Assembly: GCA_018267925.1 (NCBI GenBank)
Contig: JAFDXO010000052.1
Span: forward strand, 1-51,331
DNA: 51,331 bases
DNA from: Bacteroidota bacterium
GTDB taxonomy: Bacteria > Bacteroidota > Bacteroidia > Chitinophagales > Chitinophagaceae
Direction: 5' to 3'
Shown: piece by piece, positions 15,442 to 28,200 of the stretch
Numbering within the stretch: position 1 is the first letter of the stretch
Layout: each line of letters begins with the position of its first letter
Notes under the pieces: model-generated
Told to the model about the DNA's origin: nothing
Seen by the model: the letters and a program-made list of their open reading frames with translations, nothing else
Database searches by the model: none
Program-made: the position numbers and the translations under genes

Positions 15442-16098
15442 TTAATCTAAATGAGCAATTTTTGTTACACCTCCTTTTACAACCTCTCCAATTTTAACAT
15501 CTACTTTAGTGTTAAGTGGCAAATAAAGGTCAACCCGAGAGCCAAAACGGATAAAACCAAACTCATCATTTTGCTTTACCTCATCTCCTTCTTTCACATA
15601 ATAGCATATTCTACGAGCCAAAGCTCCGGCAATTTGTCTTACTAATAATTCAAGCTTATTATTTCCCACGACCATTGTAGTTCGTTCATTTTCTGTTGAT
15701 GATTTTGGATGCCATGCTACTAAATATTTTCCGGGATGATATTGCATATATTTTACCGCTCCATTGATAGGGCTTCTGTTTACATGTACATTTAATGGCG
15801 ACATGAATACAGAAATTTGCAACCGCTTTTCTTTAAAATATTCCGGTTCATACGTTTCTTCAATCACTACAACTTTCCCATCAGCAGGCGAAATCACTAC
15901 ATTTTCCCCAAAGGTTAAATTGCGATTAGGTAATCGAAAAAACCAAAGTACCCAAAACCAAAGTAGAAAGCAGACTAACTGAACAAACCAAAACAAAATA
16001 CTGAATTGAAACAGAAAGTGATACATTCCATAGGCAATAAGCCCCCAAAGAATAGTTGCGATAAGAATATAACGGTAGCCTTCCCGATGAATGCGCAT
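15442..16098 (-). CDS. psd: Phosphatidylserine decarboxylase, short (pyruvoyl) type
   Basis: Psd makes phosphatidylethanolamine. The 218-residue product has two N-terminal membrane segments (about 9-55), the conserved MSPLNVHVNR at 99-108 and the C-terminal FGSRVDLYLP, where self-cleavage between Gly186 and Ser187 forms the pyruvoyl group. The GS site instead of the LGST form and the short length place it in the archaeal-type/short Psd branch common in Bacteroidota. cdsA lies 36 bases upstream on the same strand and provides the CDP-diacylglycerol needed for phosphatidylserine, so the genes form a phospholipid operon. Confidence 0.93.
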   Translation of the reverse strand: MRIHREGYRYILIATILWGLIAYGMYHFLFQFSILFWFVQLVCFLLWFWVLWFFRLPNRNLTFGENVVISPADGKVVVIEETYEPEYFKEKRLQISVFMSPLNVHVNRSPINGAVKYMQYHPGKYLVAWHPKSSTENERTTMVVGNNKLELLVRQIAGALARRICYYVKEGDEVKQNDEFGFIRFGSRVDLYLPLNTKVDVKIGEVVKGGVTKIAHLD

Positions 16099-16134
16099 TA
16101 GTTAAGAGTATGTGTTAAGATTGCGAAAGTACGT

Positions 16135-16959
16135 CTAAAAAATAAGGAGCGAAAGCTTTGGCATAAATACTGCTGCATAAGAAAAAGCGAAAGGTGTAGC
16201 TAAAAGCAATGAGTCAAAACGATCGAGTGCTCCACCATGCCCGGGCATTATGCTTCCACTATCTTTTACATTGGCAATGCGTTTAAGTTTTGATTCAAAC
16301 AAATCTCCGGCAGTGCCTGCAATTGATGCACAAAGCCCTAAAACTATCCAATCAACCAGGTGATAATAAGGCGAGAAATAGCCCCAAATAGCGGCACCTA
16401 TCAAAGTAAGTAATGCCCCGCCTACGGTGCCTTCCCAAGTTTTCTTCGGTGATATTTTTGAAAAAGGAGTTTTTCCTATAAAGGACCCTACCAGATAAGC
16501 CATTGTATCATTCATCCAAATCATTAGCACTAAAGCTAAAGGAATCATGATGCTGATTAACCGTAGCATAAGCAACAAGCTCAAAGGAAAGATAACATAC
16601 ACTATACAGCCGGTCAGCATCATGAACAAATGAACCGAGCCGGATTTATGCAACAAGCCGGATAGCAATAGTAATGCTGGAAAAAAAAGAATACCCACCC
16701 CAAAATGACCCCCAAGGGTAATCAGCAGAAGCAGCAACAAACCAAAAGTTTGAACTCCCCATACGATATTTCGAGGTATGATAATTTCAGGAAACATTTT
16801 TTGCATTAGCCCAAAATATTCGCGAACACAAAGCACTTGAATGATCGCTATCAAAGCAAAAAAAGCCCAAACATTCCATAGTAAACCGACCATCATAATG
16901 ATGGAAAAAACGATTGCACTACCAAGCCTTGTGAAAAAAGTCGGCCAATGAAGAGCCAT
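16135..16959 (-). CDS. cdsA: Phosphatidate cytidylyltransferase
   Basis: CdsA makes CDP-diacylglycerol, the branch point of phospholipid synthesis, in the inner membrane. The 274-residue product has about seven or eight membrane segments and the C-terminal family signature from SKLKRIANVKDSG to PGHGGALDRFD (about residues 223-249), with all conserved charged residues. The CPBP protease gene lies 8 bases upstream and psd 36 bases downstream on the same strand. Confidence 0.96.
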   Translation of the reverse strand: MALHWPTFFTRLGSAIVFSIIMMVGLLWNVWAFFALIAIIQVLCVREYFGLMQKMFPEIIIPRNIVWGVQTFGLLLLLLITLGGHFGVGILFFPALLLLSGLLHKSGSVHLFMMLTGCIVYVIFPLSLLLMLRLISIMIPLALVLMIWMNDTMAYLVGSFIGKTPFSKISPKKTWEGTVGGALLTLIGAAIWGYFSPYYHLVDWIVLGLCASIAGTAGDLFESKLKRIANVKDSGSIMPGHGGALDRFDSLLLATPFAFSYAAVFMPKLSLLIF

Positions 16960-16967
16960 AAGTTAAA

Positions 16968-17921
16968 TTATGATTGATGGTTAGCTGCTTGTTCTAATTC
17001 TTCTTTTGAAAAATCTGCACTCCAATTTTCCGGTAGTGGAGTTCTATTTTTCCATAACATATAAAAACTCAACACGAATAACAGAGAGCCTATTAACACC
17101 CAAATAATAGGTACATGGTTATTTTCCTGCAACGATTGAAGGGTATGATTGTTTTTAGCACCATAACTTAATACAATCTGAAAACCATTGTAACAAGCAT
17201 GTGCCAACATTCCACACCACAACGAACCGGTGAGATAATAAATACCCCCCAAAAGCAATCCGGCAAGAAAAATGGAAAGCAATCCAACGGGATTACTGTG
17301 CATTGCAGCAAACAAAATGGCAGAAACGACTAAAGGAAACCAAATAGATTTAGCTTTACCTCTTGCTGCAAAACGCATCAATAATCCTCGAAAAAAAAGC
17401 TCCTCACTCACGCCCGGCAAAATAGCAAGCACCAATAAGGAAATGGATATTTGAAGGAAAGAAGTGCCACTTAACAACCCTTTCATGATGCGATCATTTT
17501 CATCTTGCGCTTGTTTGACGGCTGAGCCAAAATCAATCAAACTTACCCACTCGGCAATTTGCAAAAACAAAGGTGTTGCACTCCATACCAATAAGGGAGC
17601 CAATAGCCAATGAATTGGCTTTCCGGGTTTTCTTAATCCTAAATATTCTTTGGGGTTTGGATGTGTAAAATAAGCAAACAAGAGAGCCGGTAATAAGAAT
17701 ATTCCAACTGCTGACAAAAATTGAATTGCCATAGCAGAATCAATAACCTTCATTGGGCTATGTTCATTGATCGCTTGAATACTTTCTGGCGAAACCTGAA
17801 ACCACTTCAAAACTAAGGGTGTCATAGCTAATACAAAAAACGATGCGAGAACCGCAATGAGAATGATAAATTGAATTAGTTGAAAAAACCACGGATAAGT
17901 GCGCCAATATCTATTGAACAT
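16968..17921 (-). CDS. CPBP-family intramembrane metalloprotease
   Basis: The 317-residue product has about eight membrane segments and the three CPBP (Abi/Rce1-like) motifs: SEELFFRGLLMRF with Glu163-Glu164, FAAMHSNPVGLL, and HACYNG. Members are thought to be membrane proteases related to Rce1; substrates here are unknown. The start at 17921 is chosen over an ATG 17 codons upstream because a perfect -7 promoter element (17942-17949) lies between the two. It is first in the operon with cdsA and psd. Confidence 0.88.
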   Translation of the reverse strand: MFNRYWRTYPWFFQLIQFIILIAVLASFFVLAMTPLVLKWFQVSPESIQAINEHSPMKVIDSAMAIQFLSAVGIFLLPALLFAYFTHPNPKEYLGLRKPGKPIHWLLAPLLVWSATPLFLQIAEWVSLIDFGSAVKQAQDENDRIMKGLLSGTSFLQISISLLVLAILPGVSEELFFRGLLMRFAARGKAKSIWFPLVVSAILFAAMHSNPVGLLSIFLAGLLLGGIYYLTGSLWCGMLAHACYNGFQIVLSYGAKNNHTLQSLQENNHVPIIWVLIGSLLFVLSFYMLWKNRTPLPENWSADFSKEELEQAANHQS

Positions 17922-17941
17922 TCTAAAAAAGGTTTCGAGGG

Positions 17942-17949
17942 CAAAGATA
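17942..17949 (-). promoter_or_regulatory. Promoter -7 element of the CPBP-cdsA-psd operon
   Basis: On the minus strand TATCTTTG matches TAnnTTTG exactly, 20 bases before the chosen ATG. It lies downstream of the longest possible start of the protease frame and so decides the start. No convincing -33 TTG. Confidence 0.65.
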
Positions 17950-18125
17950 GTTGCTGGCAGAATACCCCCCATTAAGCATTTGCCAATTGGGTAAATCCTA
18001 ATTAAAAAGTATGGTTGCCAAAGGAAGAAAAAACATCCGAATTGTTTGTGTTTTTGAAGGATAAAAGGCTTTGAAAATAGCCCCTATGGATTCATCCAGA
18101 TATTTTATCGTCTTTTTAAAATACA

Positions 18126-18153
18126 CGTTGCCGAAGTAAAAACTTCGGCAACG
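18126..18153 (-). terminator. Terminator of atpD-atpC
   Basis: CGTTGCCGAAG pairs perfectly with CTTCGGCAACG around a 6-base loop, 28 bases after the atpC stop. The bases after it on the minus strand are T-rich (GTGTATTTT). Confidence 0.85.
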
Positions 18154-18180
18154 GCTGTAAAGAAAATATTTTTATGGCAT

Positions 18181-18435
18181 TTAGTCCAGTGCTGTTGCTC
18201 CTTCAATCAACACGCTGGTTTTGTTGTTCAGCACTTCCACAAATCCTCCTGAAATTTCGTAGCTTTCAGAAGTATTTTTGTCTTTGATCACTTTCATTTT
18301 TCCCTTTCCCAAAGCTGCTACCATGGGTGCATGGTTTTCGAGAATTTCAAATGAGCCCTGAATTCCGGGCAACTGTACACCATACACATTGCCGGTAAAT
18401 ACTTTATGCTCGGGCGATAATATTTCTAATTGCAT
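18181..18435 (-). CDS. atpC: F1F0 ATP synthase epsilon subunit
   Basis: The 84-residue product is the N-terminal beta-barrel domain only (MQLEILSPEHKVFTGNVYG to the end LIEGATALD); the C-terminal helical hairpin found in the 130-residue form of many bacteria is missing, as is common in Bacteroidota. It belongs to the central stalk of the F1 sector and contacts gamma and the c-ring. The start at 18435 is chosen because MQLEILSP is the usual N-terminus; 11 upstream codons are unlike the family. It follows atpD by 87 bases. Confidence 0.95.
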   Translation of the reverse strand: MQLEILSPEHKVFTGNVYGVQLPGIQGSFEILENHAPMVAALGKGKMKVIKDKNTSESYEISGGFVEVLNNKTSVLIEGATALD

Positions 18436-18522
18436 CTTTATTGTAGAAATGAAACATTCAAAAGCCAAATGGAAAGTGCATCTTTCCTACTTTTTTAGCT
18501 TTTGAATGTCTTCTTAAAAAAA

Positions 18523-20070
<1,548 letters not shown>

Positions 20071-20159
20071 TTAAAAGCAGATTATTTTTCCAAGTTAAAA
20101 CTACCTCCATTCAGCAGAAAACGTTTCGGATAAAAAAATACTTTCTTCCAATTTGGGCG

Positions 20160-20189
20160 CAAAGGTAATATTATCGCTTGAAATTGCAA
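20160..20189 (-). promoter_or_regulatory. Promoter of atpD-atpC
   Basis: On the minus strand a TTG at 20187-20189 and TACCTTTG at 20160-20167 are separated by 19 bases, matching the Bacteroidota sigma-A promoter (-33 TTG, -7 TAnnTTTG). The transcript would have a leader of about 125 nucleotides with no obvious structure. Confidence 0.8.
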
Positions 20190-20233
20190 AAGAGAAAAAT
20201 AAGAGTATTTGTACACTCCGTTCAAAATATTGG

Positions 20234-21130
20234 CTATTTATTTTTCCTTTTTCTATATTCCTTAAATGATGCTGGTTTTTTGGGTTTCGCGGATGAACTG
20301 TCCTTCACCATAATTTTGGAATCAGTTTTTTGCTTCTCAATATCTTTTGAAATCGGATTTTTGCTTGCTTTTATTCGAGAAGCTTCTTGTGTTTTACTGC
20401 TTTCTGTCACCATTCTATTAATCATCGCCACTTCTTCATCGGTAAGGTAGCGCCAATGTCCTTCAGGCAATTTACCTAAATGCACATTCATGATTCTTAC
20501 TCTTAAAAGTTTTTTTACCTTATAGTCTAATGCGTCACACATTCGACGAATTTGACGGTTTAGTCCTTGTGTCAAGGTTATTCGAAAAACTTGTTTCCCT
20601 TCTTCTACAACTTTACAGGGCTTTGTTTTTGCTCCAATAATTCTTACTCCTTCACTCATTTGGCGTACAAATTCCGGAGTAATTGGTTTATCAACGGTTA
20701 CGAGATATTCCTTTTCATGATTGTTGCCTGCACGTAAAATTTTGTTGACGATATTGCCATCATTGGTTAAGAAAATCAGACCTTCAGACTCCTTATCTAA
20801 CCGCCCAATAGGGAAAATCCTTTGTTTATGACCAATAAAATCAATAATATTAGTCTTATCTTTTTGATCGGTTGTACTGGTGATTCCGCGAGGTTTATGG
20901 CAAGCAAGGTAAATGGTCTTTACTTTTTTCTTTATAGGCTCTCCATCAATTTCAACTACATCGCCTTCAAAAACACGGTTGCCCATTTCAGATAATTCAT
21001 GGTTAATGGTAACACGACCTTGTGCAATATAATCGTCAGCTTCTCGCCGGCTACAAAATCCAGTATCACTAATATACTTATTTAGACTGATGGAGTCATT
21101 ATGAATTTGACGACCCGATTTATTTCGCAT
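20234..21130 (-). CDS. rluF: 23S rRNA pseudouridine synthase, RluF type
   Basis: The 298-residue product has an N-terminal S4 RNA-binding domain (about 14-60) and the RsuA/RluB-type catalytic domain with GRLDKESEGLIFLTND, Asp112 being the catalytic residue. HKPRGITSTTDQKDKTNIIDF matches RluF, which modifies U2604 of 23S rRNA. The C-terminus beyond 235 is a lysine- and serine-rich extension, probably disordered. It lies 7 bases from the upstream oxygenase gene on the same strand. Confidence 0.92.
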   Translation of the reverse strand: MRNKSGRQIHNDSISLNKYISDTGFCSRREADDYIAQGRVTINHELSEMGNRVFEGDVVEIDGEPIKKKVKTIYLACHKPRGITSTTDQKDKTNIIDFIGHKQRIFPIGRLDKESEGLIFLTNDGNIVNKILRAGNNHEKEYLVTVDKPITPEFVRQMSEGVRIIGAKTKPCKVVEEGKQVFRITLTQGLNRQIRRMCDALDYKVKKLLRVRIMNVHLGKLPEGHWRYLTDEEVAMINRMVTESSKTQEASRIKASKNPISKDIEKQKTDSKIMVKDSSSAKPKKPASFKEYRKRKNK

Positions 21131-21137
21131 GTGCTTG

Positions 21138-22079
21138 TTATTTCTTTAAACCTATTTCTCTTAAACGTTCATCCAAATATTCTCCAGCTGTATAATCTTC
21201 ATACATTTTAGGATGCTCGCTATCAATACAACTACCTAAACAAGCTAAGCTCATTTCGCTTTTAGGGTGAAGGAAAAAAGGAATAGAGAAGCGAGAGGTA
21301 TCCCACTTTTCTCGTGGCGGATTCACAACACGATGTGTAGTTGATTTCAAACGGTTATTGGTTAGTCGTTGCAACATGTCGCCAACATTGACAACAATTT
21401 GTTCAGGTAGTGACGTAACTCCTACCCATTCATTTTGCTTTGTTAGAATTTGCAAACCATCAGCAGAAGCACCTACCAAAAGAGTAATCAGATTAATGTC
21501 TTCGTGTTGTTCTGCACGAATTGATGATTTAGGCTCTTGAGTGATTGGCGGATAATGGATAGCACGCAAAATTGAGTTTCCTTTTTGAACATGTGCATCA
21601 AAATAATTTTCTTGAAGCCCTAAATAAAGGGCAATAGCTCGCAATAATTGAATACCTGACTCTTCAAAACCTTTAAATGCTTTTTCTAAAGTAGAAGAGA
21701 ACTTTGGCACTTCCCTAACTATAACATTCGAGGGATATACTTCTCTTTCAGCGTCATCGTCTTCTACAATTTGACCAAACTGAAAAAACTCTTTTAAATC
21801 CGGGGCATCATAGCCTTTGGCATGTTCTCGTCCAAATGATGTATAACCTCGCTGACCTGCCAATTCAGGAATTTCATAACTTTTTTTTGATGCTTGAGGT
21901 AAAGCAAAAAATTGTTGGACATAAGCGTATAAATCTGCAATGAGATCATCGGATATTCCATGATTTTTAACAGCAACAAAACCAACTTCTTCATAAGCCT
22001 TGCCCAGTTGATTAATGAAATTTTGTTTTCGAGCAGAATCACCGCTGGTAAAATCGGCCAGGTTAACTACGGGAATCAT
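21138..22079 (-). CDS. Isopenicillin N synthase-like 2-oxoglutarate/Fe(II) oxygenase
   Basis: The 313-residue product has the DIOX_N region (residues 1-110, with IPVVNLADF and GFVAVKNHG) and the 2OG-Fe(II) double-stranded beta helix: His192 and Asp194 in QHEDINLITLL, His249 in TTHRVV, and the cosubstrate-binding Arg263-x-Ser265 in SRFSIPFFLHP. These are the residues expected of an active enzyme. Substrate is not predictable; such genes are widespread and are not evidence of antibiotic synthesis. It is cotranscribed with rluF. Confidence 0.88.
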   Translation of the reverse strand: MIPVVNLADFTSGDSARKQNFINQLGKAYEEVGFVAVKNHGISDDLIADLYAYVQQFFALPQASKKSYEIPELAGQRGYTSFGREHAKGYDAPDLKEFFQFGQIVEDDDAEREVYPSNVIVREVPKFSSTLEKAFKGFEESGIQLLRAIALYLGLQENYFDAHVQKGNSILRAIHYPPITQEPKSSIRAEQHEDINLITLLVGASADGLQILTKQNEWVGVTSLPEQIVVNVGDMLQRLTNNRLKSTTHRVVNPPREKWDTSRFSIPFFLHPKSEMSLACLGSCIDSEHPKMYEDYTAGEYLDERLREIGLKK

Positions 22080-22182
22080 TGTGGGTAAATATTTTTAAAT
22101 GTGGGAATAAAATTAGGGGTTAATTACTAGATTGTATCCTTTCAGAAAAGGTTGCAATTTTTTCAGCTCATTGTCTAAAAAA

Positions 22183-22216
22183 AATAGTGGCTGCCCACAA
22201 AGGAACAGCCACTATT
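22183..22216 (-). terminator. Terminator of the giant beta-helix gene
   Basis: AATAGTGGCTG pairs perfectly with CAGCCACTATT around a 12-base loop and is followed on the minus strand by eight T residues, 17 bases after the stop codon. A textbook rho-independent terminator. Confidence 0.93.
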
Positions 22217-22233
22217 CTTATTATTACTACAAA

Positions 22234-25200
22234 CTATTGTTTATTAACCTTTATTGTTGCGTTATGTTCATCGTCATGATACTTGACAAAATAAACACCT
22301 TGCGCCATTAAAGACATATCTATCAAAGTCAGTTTTTCTTTCACTTCTGTGCGTGAAATCAACTTTCCTGTCATGTCGGTTACAATGACATGTGCATTGT
22401 TGCCAATAGAACCTTCTACTTTAATGGTCAATTGATCACTTACTGGATTAGGGAATGCTTGAACAGCAAACATGCCTGATCTCACATTGGCATTTACCGT
22501 TGCACTATACTCAAAGCGACCTGATTGAGAAACAATTTTTAAACGATAGTAATTAACGCCTTCATAAGGTTTTTCATCCCAATAGCTATATGAAGATGGT
22601 TGCCCTTTTGCTTTAATAGAAGTAAGGTAACTAAAGTTAGTACCATCTACACTTCTCTCTACTTCAAAATGATCTGCATCCGTTTCAGAAGAAGTGTTCC
22701 AGTCCACTCTATTGCGATTACCCACATTCACCGCATTAATATTGCGCAATGTGATTTCTAAAGGACCAACTACTCCGGTATGAATGTAGAATGAGCTGAA
22801 ACTAGTAACCGGGAAGGTTATTTCCCACCAATTTGAAGTTGCATTCCAAACTACGGATGTAGGAGTAATCAAAACGGCATTTCCACCTCCAACAAACGGA
22901 CTGCCACTATATTTAGTAACCCGAATATTAGCAATATTGGGATCACTATTACTACCCAAAATTGGCATTTGAGGGAATGTACCCGGTGCTGCATTATAGG
23001 CCGTAAACTCAGATTGCAGTGCGTACAAGGTTACCGTTGCAGAACCATTATTCGTAGGAGTTACAATAAAGTAACGCTGTAAATACTTTTGTCCATTAGG
23101 CGCTGTTTGAACACTGCCCGTTACAGTTACAGATGCGGTCACACTTCCTAAAACATTACCTCCAGCTGCGTCTTGAATTTTTACAATTGGATCACAAGAA
23201 GCATCCGTAAATGTATTTGTTATGCCATCCGCTTGTATATAAGTATTGCTTGACCCTGTTGAGGCTAGAACATTACCTAAAGAATTAATCGAAACAACTG
23301 AATTCGTACTGGTTGCATTGTTACAACCTGCTGCTGATGTAACTACCACATTATAAGTGCCGGCATCACTAAGCGCAGTATTTGCAATTTGCAAGTTGGC
23401 AGAAGTAGCCCCTGAAATATTGCCTCCATTACTTAATGGATTGACCCCTTTGTACCATTGATAGCTTAATCCATTTGTAGCTACTACAGAAAGTAAAATT
23501 GTGTTTGTAGCACAAATTGAATATGTAGCAGGCGGATTGGTAGATATACTAGCACCTGTATTAACCGTAATCTTAATTGATGTTGCTGTATCGGTACAAC
23601 CACCAGACATCACATATCTACGATAATAAGTGGTGCTTGTTAAGGCTCCAGGGGTATAACCCGTGTTGCTGGCGCCGCTTATGTTGCTAAAGCCACCGGT
23701 TGCACTCGTTGTGCTGCTCTGCCATTGGTAAGTGAAGCTACCATTACCACCCGTCGGGGTACTGCCGGTTAAGGCGGCTGGTGTGTTACCTGAACAGATG
23801 GTTTGGCTTGCTGATACCGTGTTGTTCGCTATTGTCGGATTAACTGTAATGGTCAAGGCTGTTGCTGTATCGGTACAACCACCAGACATCACATATCTAC
23901 GATAATAAGTGGTGCTTGTTAAGGATCCAGGGGTATAACCCGTGTTGCTGGCTCCACTTATGTTGCTAAAGCCACCGGTTGCACTCGTTGTGCTGCTCTG
24001 CCATTGGTAAGTGAAGCTTCCGTTACCACCCGTCGGGGTACTGCCGGTTAAGGCGGCTGGTGTATTACCTGAACAGATGGTTTGGCTTGCTGAAATTGAA
24101 TCGTTAGCGATTAAGGAATTAACTGTGATTTTAGCAACTGTTGAATAAACAGAAGTTCCTGAAATTGCACAGATAGTTTTTAAGCGATAATAGGTTGTCG
24201 TAGATAAATTACCTGTGCTAATTGTAGGTACAATAGTTACACCGGAAAGATCAACTATATTTGAAACAAAACTATCTGAAGAACTTTGCCATTGATAAGT
24301 AACACCTCCGCCAGTTGAGTATCCTGATGCTGTAACAGAATCATTTCCAGAACCACAAAGCGTTGGTATTAAAGGAGTCGTTACTCCAGAAATTAATGTT
24401 GGACACTGGGTGCCTGTAATCGAAAACTGAGAGAATCCAGTTAAGTTATTAGCAACGATATATTTACCATTAGCATCACTACTATTCGTACCCATACCTC
24501 CAACAAAATTCCAAGGATTAGTACCGTCACGCTTAATTGTGCTTAATAATGAATCTGCTATTGCGTTCTTTTCTGCATCCGTGTAATACATTTTTATTGT
24601 ATAATTGTATCCTGTTGCCGGAGTAGCTGGAATATCAAAGTAACTATTTATATTAGGTGTATTTGTTGCACCCGGCGGAGGTACACCCGGATAGTATTTA
24701 GCAGAAATACTCGTTGGTGCAGAACCAGTCCAGTTAATTTCTGCAATTTTTCTACCTGCAGAAGTAAAGATTGTTGGTGTTCCCGCTACGGGAATTGCGG
24801 GTGTCATAACTGCATCTGCAGGAATAGAAGATGGAACAGCAATTTGGTCTGCGCCCATAGTTGTAGGGATTCCTACTGTTGTGCTTCGCGGATCACCGTC
24901 AATATCAGTTGATAGTCCAACTAAGGCAATTCCTCTTCCAAAAGTATTCCAAGCATTTGGATCAGTACCATCTATATGAAGATTCCACGGAGCTAAAAAT
25001 GCTACTGCACCACTGTCAGATGATTTATTCATGGTTGTTACGGTACGCAAAGCAGACATATTTACTTGATCAGAACCGCCGAAATAAGCAAGTACTCCTG
25101 CTGAACCGGATACCCAATATTGATTATAGTCAATATTAGAAAAATTAGATGCTGCTGCGGTAGAATATAATGCGTAAGACTTATCCGAAGTTGAGCTGGT

Positions 25201-28200
25201 ATTGTCGTACGAATTACTAAAAACATTATTCCGAATATCCAGAGCAGTACCCGATGTATTAACATATAATGCTGCAGATGCTGTTGCCCCTGTAGAATAT
25301 CCTGTTTTTGAAGCAAACAAATTAACAGAGTTATTATAGAGATTTATGCCGCCAGAACTTCCATCAATATCAATACCGATTGGCCAGTAAACCGCAGAGA
25401 CATCTACATAGCACCAAACATTCTCAATCATATTATTGATTATATTAAGATTTGCAGCATTTGCTGTATTGACAATTAATGCACGTGCGCCATAACCGCT
25501 TGTTGTACTACTAATGACAGAATCTATTCGATTGTTGGCAACCATTAAATTAATTACGTTGTTTCCGAGATAGATACCATGAACCGAATTCGTGCCAGAA
25601 GTACTTGCCGTTGAATTTACGTTTGTGATGACATTTTGCGATACAGTTCCACCATTCACACCACTGTTTATAGTAAGTCCACCCGTTGTTGAACCGGCAG
25701 CATTTACATTTCGCACTACATTATTATTAATGGTAACGCCCAGTGAATTTCCAACCCAAATTCCACTGGCACCAATATTATCACTTCCACTTGTAGCCGG
25801 ACCAACAATATTGTTAATAATTGTCAACCCATCTAACCCACCTGCAGTAGTGACGGCTGTACCGTTTGCTATAATTCCATAGTATGCTTTTGAAATGGAG
25901 TCATTTTGAATTGTAACACTGTCATTGTCTGCTCCAGCTAAAGCCAAAGTGCTACCGGCAATAGCGATACCCATAGAACCTGACGCATTAGAAGCGGTGC
26001 TGATGTTGCAATTCTTAATAGTATTTTTAATTGTACCTGCACCTGTACTGGAAATCCAAATACCGGTAGGACTAGAGGTATTGGAATTGACAAACGACAT
26101 ATTTCTTGAAGTGCCTCCGCTATTGGAACCATCTAAGGTAATGTAGCTTCCAATAATTTTTAACAAAGCACCACTTGCCACAGAACCACTTATTACCGGA
26201 TTTACACCTGTAGCGGGTTTTATCAATACAGTGTTTGTGCTGCTGCTTCCGGGCGCATTAATAGTTAAAGGGAATGTTTCACCAACGCTATAAGAATTAT
26301 CTGTCAATACAAATGTAACTGGACAACTAATACCAAGATTAGAGAGTGCCGTAGTAGCATTTGTCAAGTTATTAAATGGAGCAGCCTGAGAGATACCAAC
26401 ATTATATGTGCCACAAAGTGGAGCCATAACGACAAGAGACCCGGTAATGGTATCATTAGAAATCATTTGATCACCTGACAATTCAGCACTTGCTTTGATG
26501 GTATAATTTCCAGCAATAGCAATAGATGTTGAAGGGAATGTTATAGTTGTACTTGCGCCCGAAGCCAGAGTAGAAATACTCATCGTTTGATTGTAAACTA
26601 CCAAATTCGAAGAGTTGATAATCCGGTAGCGGACAGGAATATTCGCCTGAGCATTGATGCCGGAATTGGTGAAAGTTGCTTGAGGTGAAAAACTTGCACT
26701 GGTTGCTACAGAGCCGCCATTAGTAGGAGCAACAAAGGCAGTTGCCTTCATATCATTCGGTACCAAAGGCGTACCGTCAAATTCATCCGCACCGATGTCT
26801 GGGGCAGTTCCACCACCATTTACAGAGCCTGCAGGGCCAGGGCGTGTTTGTCCATCAATATCAATTGTTACAGATGGTATAACGGTACCTGCCGACTCAA
26901 GACGACTAATGGTGCCGTTAGGAATATGCAAGTTACTAGAAGAAGTGAATTGAGGGTCGGCACTTAATGAATTATTATTGCTGCCAAATCCATTTTTCAT
27001 ACCAGCCATATCAGTACGTTCACTACCAATATAGCCTAACACACCTTGTGACCCTGAAACAAAATAATCGTTGTAATCTATTTGACTAAAAACAGTGTTG
27101 GTTGCAGCAGAATAAATAGAATAGTTTCTAGAGCCGGCATTAGAGGTGTTGTTCATAGAATTGACAAAAATATTATTCCGAACATCCAATGCAGATGTAG
27201 CACTACCAACATATACTGCTGCGGTTGAACAAGCTGAGGTATATGTGTAATCTCCATACATATTTACGCTGTTGTACCAAAGGTTGATTCCTCCGGCTGT
27301 GGTCGTAATAGACGAACCAAGTACACCAACACCTATTCCCATTGAAGATGAATTACTAAAACTGGAATAGTTGCTGCCATTAATACCGCTAATAAAGTTG
27401 TTAGCAACGGTTAAGTTACTGGTAGCTGTACCTGTACCTATTGTAATACCTCGTCCAGCGTATCCTCCAGTTGAAGAAGTCGTAACTGCTGTGATATTAT
27501 TTCGTGTAACAGAAGAAGACACATAACCTGTTTCTATGGAAATACCAACTGGTTGACCGCTTACAGCTGACGCTACACTCATTGTATTTTGAGAAACTAA
27601 GCAGCCTAATGAGTTTCCAACTTGAATAGCATAAGTTGTAACTGAACTTGTGTTAGCTATATTAATCGTATCACCTATGATGTTTACATTGTCTAATCCG
27701 CCGGTACTAACACTCGCCGTACCATTAGCATAAATGCCAATCACCGGATTGGTAATAGTGTTGTTTTGAATCGTATTTGAATCATTATCGGCACCGGCAC
27801 TACCTAAAGTTGAGCCAGAAAGACAGATACCATAACCTGCTGTTGAGGCATTTGCTGCTACAGTTATTTTGCAATTTTTAATTGTATTTTTTATAGCACC
27901 CGCACCAACTCCAAGGCTGGAAAGCCAGATTCCACTTGGTGAAGCCGTATTTGTATTATTAATTATTAGACTTTGATCAGTACCACCGCTTAATGAGCCA
28001 TCTATCGTAACTCGGTCTGCACCATTTAGTTTAATTAGTGCAGAAGTGCTGCTACCCGAAATTGTTCTGGCTGCACCTGTAGGCAAAATGGTAAGCGTAT
28101 ATGGAGCATTAAATTCGTTTAGGGCTACCGTACCGGTTTCCGCAGTTAAATCACCGGCAATCTGAAGCGTAACATTGCTAGTAACCATCGAATTATTAAC

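Noticed and set aside
21138..22079. Penicillin-type antibiotic synthesis gene
   Set aside because: The isopenicillin N synthase-like oxygenase family is broad and no biosynthetic cluster is adjacent.
23582..24110. CRISPR-like or transposon repeats
   Set aside because: The repeats are in frame in an open gene and encode Ig-like modules.
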